Below, piece after piece: positions 8,668 through 15,260 of a stretch of 64,000 nt of DNA. This DNA comes from Salinibacterium sp. SWN167. GTDB lineage: Bacteria > Actinomycetota > Actinomycetes > Actinomycetales > Microbacteriaceae. A program made the position numbers and the translations under genes. Numbering within the stretch: the stretch's first letter is position 1; every line of letters begins with the position of its first letter. The stretch spans positions 1,860,001-1,924,000 of the forward strand of contig NZ_JADYWU010000001.1 of NCBI RefSeq assembly GCF_015864665.1, written 5' to 3'. The notes below the pieces were generated by a model. That model was not told where the DNA came from and did not search any database. It saw nothing but the letters and a program-made list of their open reading frames with translations.

Positions 8668-9120
8668 ATGCCGCTTAACCGAGCCACCAGTCGAGTGCTG
8701 CTGTTCGACCGGGAGCAACGCTTTTTGCTCTTTCTGACGAAAGCACCGGACACAAGCGGTGTCGCGCGCTGGCTGACGCCGGGTGGTGGCGTGGACCCGG
8801 GGGAGTCTCATCATGAGGCCGCGGTTCGCGAGCTCGAAGAAGAAACCGGGCTTGTTGTTGAAGATCTCGGTGCGCCCGTGTGGTCGCACGACTTCGCGGT
8901 GGAGTGGAATGACGCTGATCACGACACCGGCCACGCCGAGTTCTACCTCGCTCACACAGATACCTTCGAGCCGTCGCAAGAACAATGGACGGCCGAAGAA
9001 CGCGTCGACGTTTTGGCGCACCGGTGGTGGACCATTGATGAGTTGGCCGCCACCTCCGATCGCTATGAACCCGCCGAGCTTGTCGGGGTCATTCGAACGC
9101 AACTCCAGGAGATGAATTGA
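8668..9120 (+). CDS. Nudix hydrolase
   Basis: Pyrophosphohydrolase that cleaves nucleoside diphosphates linked to another moiety; the exact substrate cannot be read. 150 residues. The Nudix box is complete (GGGVDPGESHHEAAVRELEE followed by ETGL), with the three catalytic Glu residues. I placed the start at the ATG 10 bases after the SDR stop; the frame is open further upstream inside the SDR gene. The 3' end overlaps the next gene by one base (TGATG), suggesting coupled translation of the two. Confidence 0.9.
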   Translation: MPLNRATSRVLLFDREQRFLLFLTKAPDTSGVARWLTPGGGVDPGESHHEAAVRELEEETGLVVEDLGAPVWSHDFAVEWNDADHDTGHAEFYLAHTDTFEPSQEQWTAEERVDVLAHRWWTIDELAATSDRYEPAELVGVIRTQLQEMN

Positions 9121-9605
9121 TGAGCCGTCCGCTGCCGCACTACTCGGTGCCTGATGTTGAGTACTTGAACGAGATTGAGTTCGACAACATCACCAATGAT
9201 GATGCTGTGGCGCTGGGGCTGATTGCCGTGCAGGTCATTCAGGAATGGGATCTCAACCTCGCTGTAGAAATTGTTCTCCGCGGTGACGTTGTCTTCAAGG
9301 CGAAACTGAAGTCGACAAATGCAGATAACGACCCTTGGCTGGCGGGAAAAGCGGCAGTTGTAAACCATTTCGGCGAACCTTCGCTCTTGGTCAAGCTGCG
9401 TCACCTCGCTGCCGGTGCGCCGTTTGAGGAACGAACGGATGTCGACCACGACATGTACAAGGCTCACGGTGGCTCGATTCCGCTCTGGGTAGACGGCGCC
9501 ATTATCGGCACAATGACCATGTCGGGGGAGCCTGACGCTATCGATCACGAAGCCGCTGCTGAGGCGCTGGCGAGGTTCGTTAGCAGCCGCAATCCGAGTT
9601 TCTAG
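9120..9605 (+). CDS. UPF0303 (HbpS/GlcG-like) family protein
   Basis: 161 residues of the UPF0303 family, related in fold to the GlcG/HbpS group; biochemical function not established. Typical features are the N-terminal FDNITNDDAVALGLIAVQVIQEW, the central VFKAKL segment, the WLAGKAAVVNHFGEPSLLV stretch and the glycine-rich GGSIPLWVDGAIIGTMTMSG. No signal peptide. The ATG at 9120 shares a base with the Nudix stop. Some relatives bind haem, but no haem-ligand pattern can be assigned here. Confidence 0.8.
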   Translation: MSRPLPHYSVPDVEYLNEIEFDNITNDDAVALGLIAVQVIQEWDLNLAVEIVLRGDVVFKAKLKSTNADNDPWLAGKAAVVNHFGEPSLLVKLRHLAAGAPFEERTDVDHDMYKAHGGSIPLWVDGAIIGTMTMSGEPDAIDHEAAAEALARFVSSRNPSF

Positions 9606-9640
9606 GGTCATGACGACGTGAGTACAGGTGGGGGAGCGTC

Positions 9641-10123
9641 ATGAGCGCTGTACGCAGCTGGCTTTACGTTATTTCTGCTGCGGCCACCATTGTGGCGATG
9701 CTGACCGGGTGCACCGGCGCCCCAGAGTCAGGCGTCGAAGTCGGAGTTCACACGCCGAGCCCCACAAACACGGCTAGAGATTCCGTTATGTCAGAAACTC
9801 CAGAATTGCTGGCATTCGAGGCTGAGGGCGAAGCTGTCTTGGCGACGAGCACCAATGCCGGCAGCTCTATCGATGTGTCGCCATTTATCCCCACCACCGG
9901 ACGAATCGCAGTGTATTCAGATTGTGTCGGCTCTGGCCGCATGACAGTGTCGATCGGCGACGTTGCACAGTCTTCTCACGACTGTCGCGAAAACTCAGAT
10001 GACGCAGTCCACACAGACGAGATGGACATCGATGCCAACGGCAGCTACTCAGTTGCGGTGACGACCGACAACCAACAGCCCTGGACCGTGACGGTCGTTG
10101 CGCTGCCGCCTGTGCAACTCTGA
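9641..10123 (+). CDS. Small lipoprotein of unknown function
   Basis: 160 residues. A type II signal peptide is visible (positive start, hydrophobic core YVISAAATIVAML, lipobox LTGC with Cys near residue 23), so it should be anchored on the outer face of the membrane. The mature part is Thr/Ser-rich with two further Cys residues (DCVGSG and HDCREN) that could form a disulfide. A good ribosome binding site (GGGGGAG, 4 bases before ATG) supports the start. I do not recognise the domain. The LspA and Lnt enzymes would process it. Confidence 0.75.
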   Translation: MSAVRSWLYVISAAATIVAMLTGCTGAPESGVEVGVHTPSPTNTARDSVMSETPELLAFEAEGEAVLATSTNAGSSIDVSPFIPTTGRIAVYSDCVGSGRMTVSIGDVAQSSHDCRENSDDAVHTDEMDIDANGSYSVAVTTDNQQPWTVTVVALPPVQL

Positions 10124-10147
10124 CTCGTGTCGCCCCTCTCCGCGACG

Positions 10148-10174
10148 TATCGGGTACCCGATAATGCACATTAT
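10148..10174. repeat. Two overlapping palindromes between convergent genes
   Basis: A perfect 16-base palindrome TATCGGGTACCCGATA (10148-10163) is immediately overlapped by the inverted repeat ATAATG-CA-CATTAT (10161-10174). There is no T-run, so it is not a standard terminator. It looks like protein-binding DNA but sits between the 3' ends of two convergent genes. Confidence 0.5.
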
Positions 10175-10259
10175 GTCAGCTTGCCTGAATTAGGAGCGCC
10201 ACACGCTTGAGCGGCCCCCTCTTGCCACAACGCCCTGCCCTCGACGCCCAGCCAGACCT

Positions 10260-10919
10260 CTAGCCGCGGTGAAAGGTGATCGGCGGCTGATGTCTCGCCA
10301 GCGAGAACAGCGCACGAATGACCGCAACGGGCACGACGACCCACGCTCCGAGGATGGTCCCCATCTCGTACGTCACGCTACTTCCAGGATGTGGGCTTCC
10401 TTTCAGGCGTGCACGCAAGGAACTCAGAGGGATTCCGACGGCATTCCCCCACATCATCATTCGAGTAGCGCCGAGAACGCCGAGCGCCTCCTCGCGGCCG
10501 TAGAGCTGCACCAGCTGATCCCAGGCATCCTCATCGGGATGCCCCTCGGTATCCGCATAGTGTTGAGCAAACCCGATCCCAGCGAGCTCCCGGTCAGGCG
10601 CTCCTTGCGTGACGCCACCGAGAAGATCGCGAACTTCGCCCGGATCGATTCCAGCATCCAGTGCAAACTTCGCGTGTCCGTAAGCGCACAGCGCGCAACC
10701 ATTGACTTCGGTGACCGCGAGCATGATTCGGGACGTCCGCTTCTCCCCCACAGCCTTTCGAAAGCTGCGGAAGTGTCGAAACGTCACAGCAGCATCGTGA
10801 GTGATCTGGTAAATATCGCGCAGTGAGAAACGTCGATTCGCGCGCATCGACCAGACGTCAAAGGGCGCTGCCGATCCCTGCAACTCGTTGGCGCTCGAGT
10901 GATGCATGCTCTCAGCCAT
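10260..10919 (-). CDS. AhpD-like carboxymuconolactone decarboxylase family protein
   Basis: 219 residues. The CALCxxxH motif (Cys75, Cys78, His82) is the redox centre of AhpD-type alkylhydroperoxidases, so a thiol-peroxidase or disulfide-reductase role is likely. The C-terminus adds a hydrophobic stretch (TILGAWVVVPVAVIRALFSLA) that may anchor it to the membrane. An AGAGGG site precedes the ATG. Its promoter overlaps a CsoR/CstR-type operator at 10978-10993, suggesting induction by copper or by persulfide stress. No regulator of that family is encoded in the window. Confidence 0.88.
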   Translation of the reverse strand: MAESMHHSSANELQGSAAPFDVWSMRANRRFSLRDIYQITHDAAVTFRHFRSFRKAVGEKRTSRIMLAVTEVNGCALCAYGHAKFALDAGIDPGEVRDLLGGVTQGAPDRELAGIGFAQHYADTEGHPDEDAWDQLVQLYGREEALGVLGATRMMMWGNAVGIPLSSLRARLKGSPHPGSSVTYEMGTILGAWVVVPVAVIRALFSLARHQPPITFHRG

Positions 10920-10974
10920 CCTGTAGCCCTCTTTCGTAGTCCGACACGGCGTCGTCTTAACTGACGCTCCACAC

Positions 10975-10980
10975 AGTATA
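10975..10980 (-). promoter_or_regulatory. Candidate -10 box of the AhpD-like gene
   Basis: TATACT on the minus strand (10980-10975), about 55 bases before the start codon. Three of its bases lie inside the ATACCC...GGGTAT operator, so repressor binding would block the promoter. Confidence 0.45.
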
Positions 10981-10993
10981 CCCCCTAGGGTAT
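10978..10993. promoter_or_regulatory. CsoR/CstR-type operator
   Basis: ATACCCCCTAGGGTAT, with perfect half-sites ATACCC and GGGTAT around CCTA. This G-tract dyad is the type bound by CsoR-family repressors (copper-sensing CsoR, persulfide-sensing CstR). It overlaps the -10 box of the divergent-free minus-strand AhpD-like gene. Which ligand applies cannot be told from the site. Confidence 0.6.
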
Positions 10994-11050
10994 TTTGCCC
11001 GGGAAAAAGGGGAGCGGATGACGGTTCGCGCCACCCACTCCCCTGCCTAT

Positions 11051-11833
11051 TTAGTACTTATATGACTGACCGCCATCGATGGGCAGAACGGTCGCGTTGA
11101 CGTAACTCGCGTCATCGCTCAGCAGGAACGCCACGACTGCGGCGATCTCGGGAGCTTCACCGAAGCGTTTCGTAGGGTTGCCCTGGATGAACTGCTCGGC
11201 GGCTCCACGCGGGTTCTCAGCATCCAGCTGCTTCATCGAGTTTTCGACCATGGGCGTCCAGATGGCGCCTGGAGCAATGGCGTTGATCCGGATGCCGTGC
11301 TCAGCGTATTCAATACCCGAGTTGCGGGTGAGCCCCACAACGCCGTGCTTGGCCGCGGCGTAACCGGACTGGTTTCCGATTCCACGGATGCCGCCGACGC
11401 TGGCCGTGTTCACGACCATGCCGGATCCCTGTTCACGCATGATCTTAAGAACCTTCTCGAGACCCAAGAAAACGCCACGCAGGTTGATGGCAACGACCTT
11501 GTCGAACTCCTCTGCGGAGAAGTTCTCCGTGAGGTTCTGCTTGCCTTCGATGCCAGCGTTGTTGAAGAAGCCATCGATGCGCTCAAAGCGAGCGATCGTC
11601 TCTGCTACGTAGCGGTCGACATCCTCTTCCTTGGAAACGTCAGCAACGACTGTCAGCACCTCGGCGTCAGGAGCAGCTTCAGCCACTGCTTTCACCGAGT
11701 CAGCCAGGCCAGCCTCCGAGATGTCGACGAGCGACAGCTTCGCGCCTTCCGAAGCAAGACGAACGGCAGCGGCACGACCGAGGCCGGATCCCCCACCAGT
11801 GATGAGAATGACACGATCTGAGAAGCGATTCAT
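11051..11833 (-). CDS. SDR family oxidoreductase (3-oxoacyl-ACP reductase-like)
   Basis: Classical short-chain dehydrogenase of 260 residues. Cofactor motif GGGSGLG (13-19), Asp in the beta-2 end (SLVDISEAG) that favours NAD, NNAG, catalytic Ser and YAAAKH, and the C-terminal SYVNATVLPIDGG typical of the FabG/glucose dehydrogenase group. AAGG lies 8 bases before the ATG. It is followed upstream by a zinc alcohol dehydrogenase and an aldehyde dehydrogenase on the same strand, so a role in alcohol or sugar oxidation is plausible; the substrate is not identifiable. Confidence 0.9.
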   Translation of the reverse strand: MNRFSDRVILITGGGSGLGRAAAVRLASEGAKLSLVDISEAGLADSVKAVAEAAPDAEVLTVVADVSKEEDVDRYVAETIARFERIDGFFNNAGIEGKQNLTENFSAEEFDKVVAINLRGVFLGLEKVLKIMREQGSGMVVNTASVGGIRGIGNQSGYAAAKHGVVGLTRNSGIEYAEHGIRINAIAPGAIWTPMVENSMKQLDAENPRGAAEQFIQGNPTKRFGEAPEIAAVVAFLLSDDASYVNATVLPIDGGQSYKY

Positions 11834-11945
11834 GAGTAACCTTTCGAGTGGAGACTAATCTTTATGCAAGTTTGACTATACGGTTCGAAGCTGAGCGCGG
11901 GCTCAACGAATAACGATGATGCCGTGAGCAAAGCAGGGTCTGGAC

Positions 11946-12944
11946 CTACGGCATCGTAATGACGATGGAGCCCGATGCGTGGCCGCTGCGGAGATCTGAA
12001 ATCGCTGTGTCGACGTTCTCGAACGGATACGTAGTGACCGTCGGGCGGATCGCTAAGTTGTGGGCAAGAGTGAGGAAAGCTGCGCCATCGGCACGGGTAT
12101 TGGCGGTCACCGTGCGCAAATCTCGCTCGTTAAAGAGGGCAGCCTGATAATTCATGGCAGGAATGTCAGTCATATGGATGCCCGCTAGCACCACCGTTCC
12201 GCCACGTTTCGTCGCGGCTAGCGCTACCGGCACGAACTCCCCCACCGGTGCAAACACAATTGCGGCATCCAGTTCGTCTGGCGGTTCTTCGGTTTCGTCG
12301 CCGACAAATGCCGAACCGATACTTCGCGCCAAGTTCTGGTTTGCCACACCACGGGTCATCGCGTAGATCGTCGCACCGGCGGCCTGAGCAATCTGAGCGG
12401 TGATATGGCCGCTCGAACCATAGCCATAAATTCCGAGCTTTCCGCCATCGGGCAATGCCGCTCGGGAGAGCGCCCGGTAGCCAATGATGCCGGCACAGAG
12501 CAACGGTGCGACCTCAATCGCATTGACGTTGGCAGGCAAGAGGTAGGCGAACGCTTCGGGAACAGTGACGTATTCGGCGAAACCACCATCAGCATCCCAC
12601 CCGGTGTATTCGGAGTGCGGGCAGAGGTTCTCGCGCCCACTTCGGCACCACTCGCAGACACCGCACGTGCGTCGAAGCCAGGCGACTCCGACGGTGTCGC
12701 CGACATTCAGTTGTTTCACTTGGTTGCCAAGGGCAACCACCGTACCCACTATCTGGTGACCCGGCGTTATGTGAGACGCGTGGGGTTGAAGTTCTTGGTC
12801 GACCACATGAAGATCAGTGCGGCAGAGCCCGCACACGATCACTCGCACGACGACTTCATCGGGATGAGGGAGAGGTTTCGGCTTCGAACCGAGACTGATG
12901 GTTCCTGGCGACTCTCCTGTGCTCCACGCCTTCATCTGTTCCAT
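11946..12944 (-). CDS. Zinc-dependent alcohol dehydrogenase
   Basis: Medium-chain dehydrogenase, 332 residues. Catalytic zinc ligands are visible in CGLCRTDLH (Cys41) and TPGHQ; the structural zinc has the four-Cys pattern CGVCEWCRSGRENLC. The nucleotide site is GYGSSGH. This is close to the AdhP-like group whose members oxidise primary alcohols or reduce aldehydes. The gene lies downstream of an aldehyde dehydrogenase on the same strand, which could take the product, and has its own likely operator (ACACGTG-CA-CACGTGT) 31 bases before the start. Confidence 0.9.
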   Translation of the reverse strand: MEQMKAWSTGESPGTISLGSKPKPLPHPDEVVVRVIVCGLCRTDLHVVDQELQPHASHITPGHQIVGTVVALGNQVKQLNVGDTVGVAWLRRTCGVCEWCRSGRENLCPHSEYTGWDADGGFAEYVTVPEAFAYLLPANVNAIEVAPLLCAGIIGYRALSRAALPDGGKLGIYGYGSSGHITAQIAQAAGATIYAMTRGVANQNLARSIGSAFVGDETEEPPDELDAAIVFAPVGEFVPVALAATKRGGTVVLAGIHMTDIPAMNYQAALFNERDLRTVTANTRADGAAFLTLAHNLAIRPTVTTYPFENVDTAISDLRSGHASGSIVITMP

Positions 12945-12975
12945 TGGATGTTCCCACTTCGCAACTCAGAGCGGG

Positions 12976-12991
12976 ACACGTGCACACGTGT
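12976..12991. promoter_or_regulatory. Inverted repeat upstream of the alcohol dehydrogenase
   Basis: ACACGTG-CA-CACGTGT, 7-base perfect arms, 31 bases before the minus-strand ATG at 12944. Flanking GGGA and TTCCC nearly extend the dyad. Position and symmetry suggest an operator; the binding protein is unknown. Confidence 0.5.
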
Positions 12992-13006
12992 TCCCACTCG
13001 CTTGAC

Positions 13007-13045
13007 CGGATGGTCAGCCCACGGGGACCGGGGGCTGGCCATCCG
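13007..13045. other. Long hairpin after the aldehyde dehydrogenase gene
   Basis: Arms at 13007-13020 and 13032-13045 pair over 14 bases with one G-T wobble, around an 11-base loop. It begins 9 bases past the stop of the minus-strand dehydrogenase. No T-run follows on either strand, so it may be a processing or stability element, or a non-canonical terminator. Confidence 0.55.
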
Positions 13046-13054
13046 AGGTAAGGG

Positions 13055-14446
13055 TTAGAACGCCGCGTTGATATCCACGACGTCGATGACCTTTTTGTTA
13101 ACGAATTCTTGAATACCGAGGTTGGTCAGTTCGTGGCCGTAGCCAGAGTGCTTGACACCACCGAAGGGAATGTCGGCCTTCACCATTGTCGGGTGGTTGA
13201 CGTAGACCATGCCCGTGTCGATCTTCCTGGCGACCTTTTCACCGTTAACGGTGTCCTTCGTGAAGACGGAACCTCCCAAACCAAAGGGTGAATCGTTGGC
13301 GACAGCGATCGCCTCGGCTTCATCCTTGACGCGGATGACGATGGATACCGGCCCGAAGAACTCTTGGTAGTAGCACGGGTTCTTCGAGTCCATCTCGGTG
13401 AGGATCGTCGGCTGGTAGAACGCTCCGGTCGATGGCACGGGGGCACCGAGGGTTTCGGCCTTCGCTCCCCCAGCGATCGCGTCCTTAACCTGACCTGCGA
13501 GCTTGTCGGCAGCAGCCTGAGATGACAACGGTGCAAGCGCCGTTGTCGGGTCCATCGGGTCGCCTGCCTTCAACGCTGCAACACCGGCACGATACTTCTC
13601 AAGGAACTCATCGAAGACCGCATCGACCACGATCATTCGCTTCGCCGAAACACAGACCTGACCGGCGTTCCAGTGGCGACCGAACACGGCCCACTCGACT
13701 GTCTTATCCATATCAGCGTCCTCAAGAACAACAAATGCGTCGGAGCCACCGAGCTCGAGGGTGCTCTTCTTGACTGCTTTCGCCGCGTAGGCGGCGATAA
13801 TCGAGCCCGCTTCTTCGCTCCCCGTGAGCGCTACGCCGCGAACGCGCGGGTCAGCGATCACGTGCTCAGTGAGGTTGTGCGGAAGAAAAAGGTTCTTGAA
13901 TCCGCCGGCAGGAAGTCCGGCGCGCGCAAACAGGTCATCGAACATCGCCGCCGACTGAGGAACGTTGCTCGCGTGCTTGAGCAAGATCGTGTTGCCTGCC
14001 ACCAACTGCGGTGCCGCAACACGAACAACTTGGTAGTACGGGAAGTTCCAGGGCTCGACGGTAAGGAGAACGCCAAGCGGCTCATTCACAATCTCGACTT
14101 CACCTTCCGCGGCATACGCGACCGGAACCTTCTCCGTCTCGAGCAATGCGCCACCACGTTCCGCGTAGTACTCGAGGATATCGGCCGACAGATCCACCTC
14201 AGCCTCGGCCTCGGCGATTACCTTACCCATCTCCAAGGTGAGCAGCTCCGCGTAGCGACGCTTATCCGCGCGCAGCAGTTTCGCTGCTTTGGCGAGCACC
14301 TCCATCCGAGTTGAGTAAGGAGTTTCACGCCAAGACAGGAACGCTTGATGCGCCGCAGTGATGGCCTCGTCGACTTCCTGAACCGTTGCATCGGGGAACG
14401 TCGCGACTACTTCATTCGTATACGGGTTAATGGTTTGGTACGCCAT
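13055..14446 (-). CDS. NAD(P)-dependent aldehyde dehydrogenase, succinate-semialdehyde type
   Basis: 463 residues of the aldehyde dehydrogenase superfamily, closest in pattern to short GabD1-like succinate-semialdehyde dehydrogenases. Visible: N-terminal INPYTNEVVATFPDA, the NAD-site WNFPYYQVVR, the catalytic Glu in TLELGGSD and the catalytic Cys in NAGQVCVSAKR, with PFGGVKHSGYGHE near the end. AAAGGA lies 8 bases before the ATG. Downstream are an alcohol dehydrogenase and an SDR on the same strand. The natural substrate could be succinate semialdehyde or another short aldehyde. Confidence 0.9.
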   Translation of the reverse strand: MAYQTINPYTNEVVATFPDATVQEVDEAITAAHQAFLSWRETPYSTRMEVLAKAAKLLRADKRRYAELLTLEMGKVIAEAEAEVDLSADILEYYAERGGALLETEKVPVAYAAEGEVEIVNEPLGVLLTVEPWNFPYYQVVRVAAPQLVAGNTILLKHASNVPQSAAMFDDLFARAGLPAGGFKNLFLPHNLTEHVIADPRVRGVALTGSEEAGSIIAAYAAKAVKKSTLELGGSDAFVVLEDADMDKTVEWAVFGRHWNAGQVCVSAKRMIVVDAVFDEFLEKYRAGVAALKAGDPMDPTTALAPLSSQAAADKLAGQVKDAIAGGAKAETLGAPVPSTGAFYQPTILTEMDSKNPCYYQEFFGPVSIVIRVKDEAEAIAVANDSPFGLGGSVFTKDTVNGEKVARKIDTGMVYVNHPTMVKADIPFGGVKHSGYGHELTNLGIQEFVNKKVIDVVDINAAF

Positions 14447-14499
14447 TGTGGGGATCCTTTCGTGTGTTGTTTATTGCGGGGCGGGAACGCTGCGGCCAA

Positions 14500-14688
14500 T
14501 CAGGTCGCGGGAACCAGCACGGGTGGAAACCGGAAGACGGCGCGCACGTCGCCGAACATCCCGACCAGTTCGGTCGGGACGAGAGCGGCCGCCGGCGCGG
14601 CGAGAAGGGACCGCGAATCAGCTTTCGCGGACTCTATACGAGGGCCTACGCGAAGCGCTAAAACTGGGGCGGCGAGTGTTGCGGTCAT
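14500..14688 (-). CDS. Possible 62-residue protein of unknown function
   Basis: A short frame, unrecognised, encoding an Ala/Val/Pro-rich peptide starting MTATLAAPVLALRVG. It is kept because GAGGA stands 5 bases before the ATG, the stop is 53 bases upstream of the aldehyde dehydrogenase, and third-position GC looks like coding DNA of this genome. It could instead be leader sequence of that gene. There is no signal peptide or metal motif. Confidence 0.4.
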   Translation of the reverse strand: MTATLAAPVLALRVGPRIESAKADSRSLLAAPAAALVPTELVGMFGDVRAVFRFPPVLVPAT

Positions 14689-14960
14689 AACATTCCTCTG
14701 GCGATAGCGAAAGATATTCGCTGCCGAGGACTGGAGCAACAGAAACAACGCTACTCCTCACCGCCACCGACTTTTTCCAGTTTCGGTAAATTGCCAGAAA
14801 AAACGTGCTGAGGTTTCTCCGCGCCTTTACGGCGCCGCGAAAGGGCACAAAAAAAGACTCGGCGTGCCGAACCGGTTTCCCGGATACGGACTCACGTCGA
14901 GCCTGGCCGTACAGGGCGCTGTCCCACCCGTAGTTGCTTAGTGTGCTACCACTTCTCTTC
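14689..14960. other. Intergenic stretch with several small inverted repeats
   Basis: No gene is seen. The stretch holds TTTTTC...GAAAAA (around 14772-14805), a CCTTT...AAAGG dyad enclosing CGGCGCCG (around 14824-14845), and two small hairpins with a T-run on the minus strand (separate entry). It must also contain the promoter for the small gene and aldehyde dehydrogenase on the minus strand. Confidence 0.4.
14849..14882 (-). terminator. Weak candidate terminator after the 67-residue gene
   Basis: On the minus strand a CCGG-GAAA-CCGG hairpin is followed by TCGG-CACG-CCGA and then GTC plus seven T residues (14855-14849). It lies about 80 bases past the stop at 14961. Stems are only 4 bases long. 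Confidence 0.35.
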
Positions 14961-15164
14961 TCAGTCGCGTGGCCCATCCTCCGAATTGAGTTCATGCTCG
15001 TCATACACCGGGGACACTTCGCGGAGCTCCGAGCCTTCGGGCGCTCCCTCCTTGGCGAAAGGAACTACTGGTTCGCCAGCGACGGCATCGTTGGTCACCA
15101 GCTCATCGGCATCGATTGCGTCATTCGGATACTCGAATCCGGAGTCGGTGGAATCTGAATTCAT
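14961..15164 (-). CDS. Small acidic protein, conserved-hypothetical type
   Basis: 67 residues, strongly acidic (MNSDSTDSGFEYPNDAIDAD onwards, ending DEHELNSEDGPRD), no membrane segment and no Cys, so probably a disordered cytoplasmic protein. A strong ribosome binding site (GAGGAAGG) lies 7 bases before the ATG, and composition is unlike a shadow frame. I do not recognise a function. It stands alone between the surface-protein gene and the aldehyde dehydrogenase block. Confidence 0.6.
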   Translation of the reverse strand: MNSDSTDSGFEYPNDAIDADELVTNDAVAGEPVVPFAKEGAPEGSELREVSPVYDEHELNSEDGPRD

Positions 15165-15194
15165 GGTGCGGCCTTCCTCAGTAAAGCGATTGCC

Positions 15195-15210
15195 CGCGAG
15201 TGACCTCGCG
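15195..15210. other. Hairpin between surface-protein gene and small acidic gene
   Basis: CGCGAG-TGAC-CTCGCG, a perfect 6-base stem 51 bases past the stop of the surface-protein gene. No T-run follows, so termination there is uncertain. Confidence 0.35.
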
Positions 15211-15260
15211 CGTCTGTGTCTATTGAACGCCGCCAGGGAGCCAGAAACAAGCGCGATTCT

